A model generated the notes under the pieces. It saw only the letters and a list, made by a program, of their open reading frames with translations, was not told where the DNA came from and ran no database searches. Positions 57,811-64,000 of a stretch of DNA of 64,000 nucleotides are shown in pieces. The translations under genes were made by a program, and so were the position numbers. The stretch comes from Ancylostoma caninum (lineage: Eukaryota; Nematoda; Chromadorea; Rhabditida; Ancylostomatidae). The stretch lies in contig JBAJFG010000445.1 of assembly GCA_037903475.1 (NCBI GenBank), positions 62,001 to 126,000 on the forward strand, written 5' to 3'. Each line of letters starts with the position of its first letter. Within the stretch, counting starts at the first letter, position 1.

Positions 57811-58856
57811 TGGTTAAGGTGAACAAGTATTCCTTATCTGCCTACAGCTCCTTTCACATTTTCATACAATTCTAGGGAACGGTTTTGCACTCACACTCTT
57901 AAGCAGCGTAATATGTGCGCGTTTGCGCTCAGAATCATGATTAAGTAGTGGAACTCTGATGTACTAAGGCGTCCCTAATTGCAGATGAAGGCAATGTAAG
58001 GTTTTGTTTTGAAAAGAACTACGAAAGCGTTCCGTCTAATCACAAAAGTAGGACTAGCAAAATTCGAATTTTGAAATAATTGAGAAGCGCACATCCCACT
58101 CTTGTGTCCACAATTTTGCCCCATCTTATAAATTACGACAACTGGGGAAGTCATCTAACATAAGCTTATTTGCTCAATATAGGAACCTATTCTTTTCTGA
58201 CAAGTCTCCCCTAATCATATGTCCTACTTGAACACATCTATTCAGCGTTGCTACAAGACTAAGCGCATATGGATACCATCGGAATACACCGTGAAAGGAG
58301 ACACCGTGAAAGGGTACTTTGACCTCAGCCATTTTGACCTTGACAAGCTTGACCGCACTAGCGAATGTAAATCAGTGGAATTGACGTTCAGCTAATTGCT
58401 CCCATGCCATACATCTATATCCTACATGTCTCTGCTTCTTCAATTATTTCGGAGGCATTTTATGTGTCAGTTTTTGTTTCATTCCTGTTCTTCCATCTGA
58501 GTTGATACAAGGTTTTTGCCTAATAAGCTAACGACACAGCTACGTATCGATGTACAATGAGCAAATAAAGATATTCGGGACGATTTTTTTCTGTTATACA
58601 ACACTTCATTTGACAACGTTGACTGAGTTTCGACTCTAAAAGTCTTCGAACACTACCATACACAATTGTGAGGGATGAAGACGAGAATATGTAACATCAC
58701 ATTGAAAACTTCCAAACTCATGTCTAGAAATGAACTGCTAAAGGATTACACAAATAGTATTGAAAGTAAGGTTTCATTCTCAGATTTGGAACACTGACGG
58801 ATTGTGAACACACTCGAGTTGCTGATCAGTGAATTTGAAAAAAATAAAAAATATTT
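57811..58856. other. Non-coding stretch
   Basis: There is no supported gene. At about 58040-58130 a weak resemblance to the 3' part of the CAGGGTGGTCC-end MITE is visible (GAGAAGCGCACATCCCACTC then TTGTGTCCACAATTTTG), probably a decayed end. Confidence 0.35.
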
Positions 58857-58990
58857 ACTCCTTTAAAAACAGCACCCATGGAAATTTCGCTCTCAGAGAT
58901 TTTACTGGATTCCTAGGTTTAGCGCTACAGCAAAGACGTGCGCAGTGATCAATTTTGATAAATTCTAAGAAAAAGGCAGTTCTCGTCGCC
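58857..58990 (+). repeat. Dispersed repeat shared with 20731-20866
   Basis: It matches the reverse complement of 20731-20866 over most of its length (GGAAATTTCGCTCTC, ATTCCTAGGTTTAGCG, AAGGCAGTTCTCG). Confidence 0.55.
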
Positions 58991-59269
58991 ACCACTCTAG
59001 CCCGTTCGGAGAAGACGCCCGAGTTGACCGGGCTTGAAGGGAGATGGGGATGAAAGCAAGATTATCATAAGGAAAGAGGAAGATTGTAAGCAAAATTACC
59101 CATTCATTTCATGCCACATCTAATCCCTGTTGAAACGCATTTATTATTACATTCATTTATTACGCTGTTTAAGACAGACGTTAAAGAGTTGTAATCAATA
59201 CATACTAGTAGAGATTAGTGTGAACATTTCATCACATGCTGTAATAACGAGCTAAAACTGCACCATTCT

Positions 59270-60795
59270 TTTGTTAATAGGTAGTTATACTGGTACTTTT
59301 AAATCTTTTGAAGGCAGCAAGAGAGTTTAGAGCAGGAGCTTTCTTGCTCAGAGATAGATATGCCGCTCCCGCTCGTACTGTGAAGCGCATAGCTCTTACT
59401 GAAGTTCAGGGTCGTACATAAAAAATTTTAAATTCACCACCCCTAGTTATGGATGGGTTGAATACAGTAGATCCACACTCCATTAGAGGACAAACGTACA
59501 TTTTGTAAACTTGTAAAAGCAGATTTTGATCAGTAGTAGAAAGAGCCTTGAATATTTGGAATCCACGCATGTGTGCCTTGCTACAAATAATTGAGTAATG
59601 TGAGGTAAAATCAAGCTTATGATCATAGTGAAACCCTAAGTCTGTAACAGAGGTAATACTTGGCACTTCAATGGAGTCAGTAGTATAAGACCCGGATGGA
59701 TGGAAATTACCAATCCTAAGATGATAAGTTTTACCTAATGAAGGTGGTAACTGCCACTTCTTAGACCAATTAACCAAGCAGTTAATGGCATCTTGTACTT
59801 TATTCTTATGTTGAGGTTCATTGATCTCTCGATAGATCTTAACATCATCCGCATATTGCATACATCGGACTCCCTTACTCTGCAAAAGTTCTGCTATTTC
59901 AGATGTAAAGAGAAGGAATAAGATAGCCACAAAACTCCACCTTGAGGTACTCCACTACTAGCTTCTAATACACTAGATGGAGATGTGTTCACTCTAACTT
60001 GAAACGTTCTCTCAGAAAGAAACTGAGAAAGCCAGGCACAAATTTTTGGATGAAATTGCAGACAATTTATCAAGTGTAGTTGTTTTTCATGGCTAACCCG
60101 ATCAAATGCTTTCGCAAAGTCGAAATAAATAATATCACAACAAGATCTTCTATCTAAAACATCTGACCAATCATTGAGACACTCGAGTAGATTAGTTTCA
60201 ACTAACCTTCCCGGGACAAAGCCATGCTGGGAAGGTGGAATCAGGTCATTCTCCCAAAGATGTGTCATAATGTGTTTTTTAGGACTTTTTCGAACACTCT
60301 ACAAAAGATTGACGTCATACTTACTGGACGATAATTTGAAACATCTGAAGAAGGCCGCTTCTTAAGAATAGGGGTAACAAGTGCATGCTTCCATAATTTA
60401 GGGATTTCAGAGTACATCATGGAGCGGTTGAAAATATATGATATCGGGAAAGCATAATTTCCGAAATTTGATTAATGAATATTGGGGGGGGGAGATCCTC
60501 AAGGGTTATGGAAGACGAACTGGGAATCCTGCTGACAAGTTCATATACAGTAAGAGTGTCAAAGTAAGGAAAGTCCTTCATTGAACATTTGATGGGGCAA
60601 CTAAAGCAGGGCTTTCTTCCATCATCTTCGGAGTAGACATTGCAAAATTCAACAGCGAGTAAATTGTCTTTCTCTTGGTCAGTGACGACCATTACGTCAT
60701 CTTTTTGCAGTGTTTCTTCAGTCGATTTAACAGAAAGTTTGCGCCTTAAGTAGGAGAAAAAGCTTTGTTTTACAGAACTTATTGTATCTCTTATA
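59270..60795 (-). pseudogene. CR1-like LINE 4, RT portion
   Basis: On the minus strand: linker 60809-60417 (SVKQSFFSYLRRKLS, FPYFDTLTVYELVSR); RT palm 60268-59894 with PPSQHGFVPGRLVETNLLE, motif A IIYFDFAKAFDRVSHEKQL, and motif B EASSGVPQGGVLW. A frameshift near 59900-59930 follows, then 59930-59406 with motif C MQYADDVKIYREI, WSKKWQLP, and C-terminal KMYVCPLMECGSTVFNPS. The YADD box and motif A aspartate are intact, but the frame is broken and no endonuclease is visible upstream. Its upstream edge coincides with the mariner insertion at 60796, so the 5' part may have continued beyond it. Confidence 0.85.
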
Positions 60796-62068
60796 TTAGG
60801 TTGGTGCAAAAATAATGCGCGTTTTCATGCCTTTGATTCCGAACCTCATAACTCCTTTCAAAATCGATCTTGTTCAGTAGGCTTAAAACTATTATAATCC
60901 GCAAATCTTTAGCAACAAGATAGATATTCTCGACTACCGTGCCGTTCTGATAGGACCTTTTAGAATCGACTAACTTCCGGAGGGCAGTTTTGGTATCACT
61001 TTAGTCTTCGAGAAAATTCTCCCGGAAGAAGTCATCCACGTTCTCGGGGAAGTGGTAGTCGGTGAGCGAGAAGCCTGCTGATTATGATGTAGGAGTTCGA
61101 GCTTCCTAGCTCAGTTGCTCCAACCTGTGAAGAATGTGTCGTGCAGGGTGTGCCAGGACGGTGCCGTGTAGGAGTGAAGAATCCATTTTATTGAGCAACG
61201 CTGGGGTCACACAGTGAAGTTTCTAATTTATTTCATTTACATCTTGAAAGCACTTGCCTGATTAGGAAGAATGAATGAGCTGCAGTGAGCAACTTTTGCA
61301 GCAGCTCACCACAAAGTCACCGTAACCCTATTTTGGTGTTGCTTCGGCTTCTGGGACTGTTTCGCTGCATTTTCCTCGTCCAACTGTTGAGCAAGGCACC
61401 TCATTTTGTCGAAGAGGGTCTATACTTCATATTTCATCACTAAGCGACCGACTGTTTGGTCGCAATTCTTTCACTACAAAGACGCGAAGCAGACCTCTCA
61501 ACGAGGACCAATGTGGTACTCGTTCAGTATGCGCGACATCAACTCGTCAAGCTTTTCATCCTCCCATTTTTACTGAAGGGAGGGATGGTCTGACAACAAT
61601 CACCGGCAATGTTCTGCGAAACCAAATATGTTGTTTTGGATGGGTGCTGTTTCATAATTGTCATCAATTGGGGATTGCAAACCCCAGGAAGACCTATGCG
61701 ACATCCCTTACTTTCGAAGCGAGGCACACCAAGCCGAAAAATCCCGGAGCAGCTCGGCGGATGGCATTCGCTCACACTCCTTCGCCAAAACTATGGTGGT
61801 ATTCTGAGCGATTCCTGCTGCGATTCCGTCGAGTATCAGCTCGCTGAAAGGAGTTTGGGAAAAAACTTGTTTTGGCACCTTTCGTTCCACAACTAAAAAT
61901 TCGCCAAAAACATGAACTTCGCTCAAAATGCTTGAAATATTTGAAAAGGCCATGAAATTTGCTACAAAACCTTGTACAACTTCTCATACCAATGATAAGA
62001 AACACCGGAAATTTTCTGCACCGAAGGTGAAGCAGCGAAAAACGCGCATTATTTTTGCACCAACCTAA
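60796..62068 (-). mobile_element. Mariner element, 1273 bp, degenerate transposase
   Basis: The 30-bp ends match perfectly as an inverted repeat (TTAGGTTGGTGCAAAAATAA then TGCGCGTTTT). TA flanks both sides (60794-60795 and 62069-62070), and the length is right for a full mariner. On the minus strand, fragments of the transposase C-terminal half can be read: QKPKQHQNRVTVTLW (about 61329-61375), then HPARHILHRLEQL, then SLTDYHFPENVDDFF (about 61027-61071), in the expected order. Stops and frameshifts are many, and the expected catalytic LHD-type aspartate reads LHG. It is non-functional. Confidence 0.85.
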
Positions 62069-62070
62069 TA

Positions 62071-63736
62071 TAAAGAAGGGTAGCGTATTGATTTTCATTT
62101 TGCAGACAGTGAGGGTCCGTCTATTTCTCTAACCTTTCATCATAAGAAAAAGCGCATAGACAATGATGGAGGGTGGATGCACAGGTCTTTTGCTTCCAGA
62201 TACTGGAAAATAGACTGGTTTTTCGTGCCTACTAGTGAGAGATTAGGAGGGTTTGACTTACATCATAGGAAAATTCAAAGCAAAATGTTCTCACTCATGT
62301 TCAGTAATGTTCTTGTAGAGTAGCGAGGTGGTTTTAGTTCCTGCCTCGAGACCAACTTCAAACTGAGCATACTAGGAGCAAATTGAGGCGATTGGATGTT
62401 TCACATTTACTTGGTGATAGCAATACAAGTAACTAATGGTTTAACTTCCCAGATGTTTCCAACCCTCGCAAATCATCTAAGCAATGTTGGCGTCGTACAA
62501 TCATCTCTTAGATTTATAGCTCTCTTCTTCTTTCTAGGGATCAGTAATTCTGCTCTATTCTTTGCCGCACTTCCAGACTCTCTTCTTTCAACGTACCTGC
62601 TTTGAGGATTGGTCACTCCAATTATTGCAGTGTCCTCTCGCTGGCCCATTCCTAGTTGTGCCTGCTTCCTTTGGTTTTGTTATATGTAACCCATGCGGTC
62701 TAATGGTTAGTAGCAACTACCCATTTGAGTTTTCTAGAGTAGTCTCGCACTAAAGTTCTTCTCGCACTCTCTGTGTTTCTTCTCGCACTCTCTGTGTATC
62801 TTCTTAAAATCACCTCTGGCCTGATTATCTACATCACTCTTTTCACCGTACCGTTTTACTATTTCATTGTTACGACCTCAGCATCCACCACCTTCATTAC
62901 ACTCTTTGCAAATTACTCACCTTTAGAGGGGTTAGCTTGTTACCCGACATGTTGGTTCTACAGGGCATTTCAGTCAGTATACCTCCAACATGTTCAGAAA
63001 GTGAAGAATTGCTGGAAGGCACATGGCTTGCTAGTGCGAGTATATCTGGCTTCCTCCTTCTATGGGGCGTTGTTTCTTCCCATTCGCAAGAAAGCACCTT
63101 TTATGCTATACTATAGAAGATATCGACAGGGTAATATGTATTCATCGCGGGTACAGTTGTTCAAAGTTAGAAACCCAATAGTTGAGGATTTATGGAAAAT
63201 ACAGAGTGCGGCATAAATACTATGTCAAGTTCACGTCAACCTTTTACGTTATAACATATCCGTACTCGGAGGCAACCCTCCCACAAAACCTCATCGTGCA
63301 TTCTTGTTTCTAAATAGATCACTTATTTTTAGCAACAACACCACTGACCTTTCCATTCTGCACTATGATGTAGTACGTTAAAAGACTGTCCTCTCTATAC
63401 GTCCCGCAGATTTCACACTTCCACAGTCTGAGAAAATTCATCAGAAAAGAATATATAGTGCGAAGAGAAGGGGTTAGGAGCTAACAGTGCTGTGGGCCTT
63501 GTAGGTAGGGATGAATAGACTAGTCACTGAAAAGGCCCACATTGTACGGTACGAATATCAGAAAAACACATCCATAGCGAAGCGCGTTAGCACGAGAGAA
63601 GGGATAACTTAGTAAGGTCACCTGGGAGGCCGCGGAAGATGGACATCCTAGAACAAGGATATGCTGCTGGAGTAGAGCTTCATCAGCTAAGATTGATGTA
63701 TGTTTTTTTTTTGGAAAGCAGGTGTAGTTCCTAAAA
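62071..63736. other. Mostly non-coding, one hydrophobic open frame
   Basis: A 147-codon plus-strand frame (62773-63216) begins with a strongly hydrophobic stretch of about 50 residues and ends basic. A 69-codon hydrophobic frame lies at 62396-62605. I recognise no family, and T-rich DNA readily gives such frames. A (CTTCTCGCACTCTCTGTGT) duplication lies at about 62756-62799. Confidence 0.3.
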
Positions 63737-63999
63737 TAAAGGTTGAAGTGGTCGGCGTTAATCACGCATTCGGCTTTGTTTAGATATCGTAGAGGCATTG
63801 AATGCGTGTGTGCCCTGTACAGTGACGTGCGAGGGGCATCCAGTGTTTCCTCCTCCCAGACTCCTCTGGTATTAATTTACGACCACGGAGGGATGGAACT
63901 CTTGGCTGGCCTCGGGGGGAATCGAACCATCGATCGTGTGCGTGCGCAGCGAGCCTCTTACCACTGCGCCACACGCGCCCGCAAAGACTTATGTTAACA
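63737..63999 (-). mobile_element. tRNA-derived SINE, copy 2
   Basis: It has the same head and body as the copy at 40450-40757. On the minus strand the A box TGGCGCAGTGGTAAG is at 63957-63971 and the B box GGTTCGATTCC at 63918-63928. Deletions in the body relative to copy 1 (for example around 63770 and 63850) show independent decay. The element runs to the window edge, so its 5' flank is not visible. Confidence 0.8.
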
Positions 64000-64000
64000 G

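Noticed and set aside
62685..62735. tRNA-like A box (GCGGTCTAATGGTTAGTAGC)
   Set aside because: No B box follows at the right distance and no cloverleaf can be drawn.
62773..63216. 147-residue membrane protein
   Set aside because: The hydrophobic N-terminus comes from T-rich DNA. No family match, no upstream signals and no conserved neighbour support it.
63918..63990. A functional tRNA gene on the minus strand
   Set aside because: A and B boxes are present, but the sequence does not close into an acceptor stem, and a second copy with the same non-tRNA body exists at 40450-40757, so it is a SINE head.

Overview
The window looks like repeat-dense eukaryotic nuclear DNA, most probably from a nematode. 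A strongylid such as a hookworm is my inference from the mix of elements: CR1-like and RTE-like LINEs, a GIY-YIG Penelope-like element, mariner-type elements and many foldback MITEs. I recognise no host protein-coding gene, rRNA gene or functional tRNA gene. Everything named with confidence is a transposable element, an element fragment or a simple or tandem repeat. Open frames outside these elements are mostly under 130 codons, overlap one another and match nothing I know.

Layout. 1-13 kb: mostly AT-rich non-coding DNA with small palindromic MITEs (2941-3065, 7994-8183, 10109-10280, 11047-11141). 13-27 kb: a Penelope-type terminal relic (13328-13425), three copies of a TA-flanked MITE family with CAGGGTGGTCC ends (15281, 17979 and 25246; the middle one carries a CCGGCC-rich insertion), a TA-flanked foldback (16637-17293), a truncated CR1 with ORF1 and the start of ORF2 (19700-20725), and a broken Ty3/Gypsy-like integrase (23042-23838). 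27-41 kb: a LINE C-terminal scrap, a 5'-truncated Penelope-like element on the minus strand (27741-28629), several foldback elements, a 60-bp tandem array (31179-31392), an internally deleted mariner-type element (36498-37044), a TTA-flanked element with long inverted arms (37410-39037) and a tRNA-derived SINE. 41-56 kb: the core of the window, with two minus-strand CR1 elements, each containing a copy of the same 1.5-kb non-autonomous element whose middle is a 60-bp satellite. The second CR1 also contains an apparently intact 3.3-kb Penelope-like retroelement with a 13-bp target duplication and, near its ORF1/ORF2 junction, a palindromic MITE. 56-64 kb: an RTE-type LINE relic, a fourth CR1 (59270-60795) abutting a degenerate 1273-bp mariner, and a second SINE copy.

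The only clearly intact gene is the 829-codon RT plus GIY-YIG polyprotein at 51127-53616 on the minus strand. It lies between 376-bp inverted terminal repeats that differ at about two positions by eye. Each repeat holds a hammerhead-ribozyme-like core, so this insertion appears recent. The other elements are broken by stops, frameshifts and later insertions, which lets a relative insertion order be read from the nesting.
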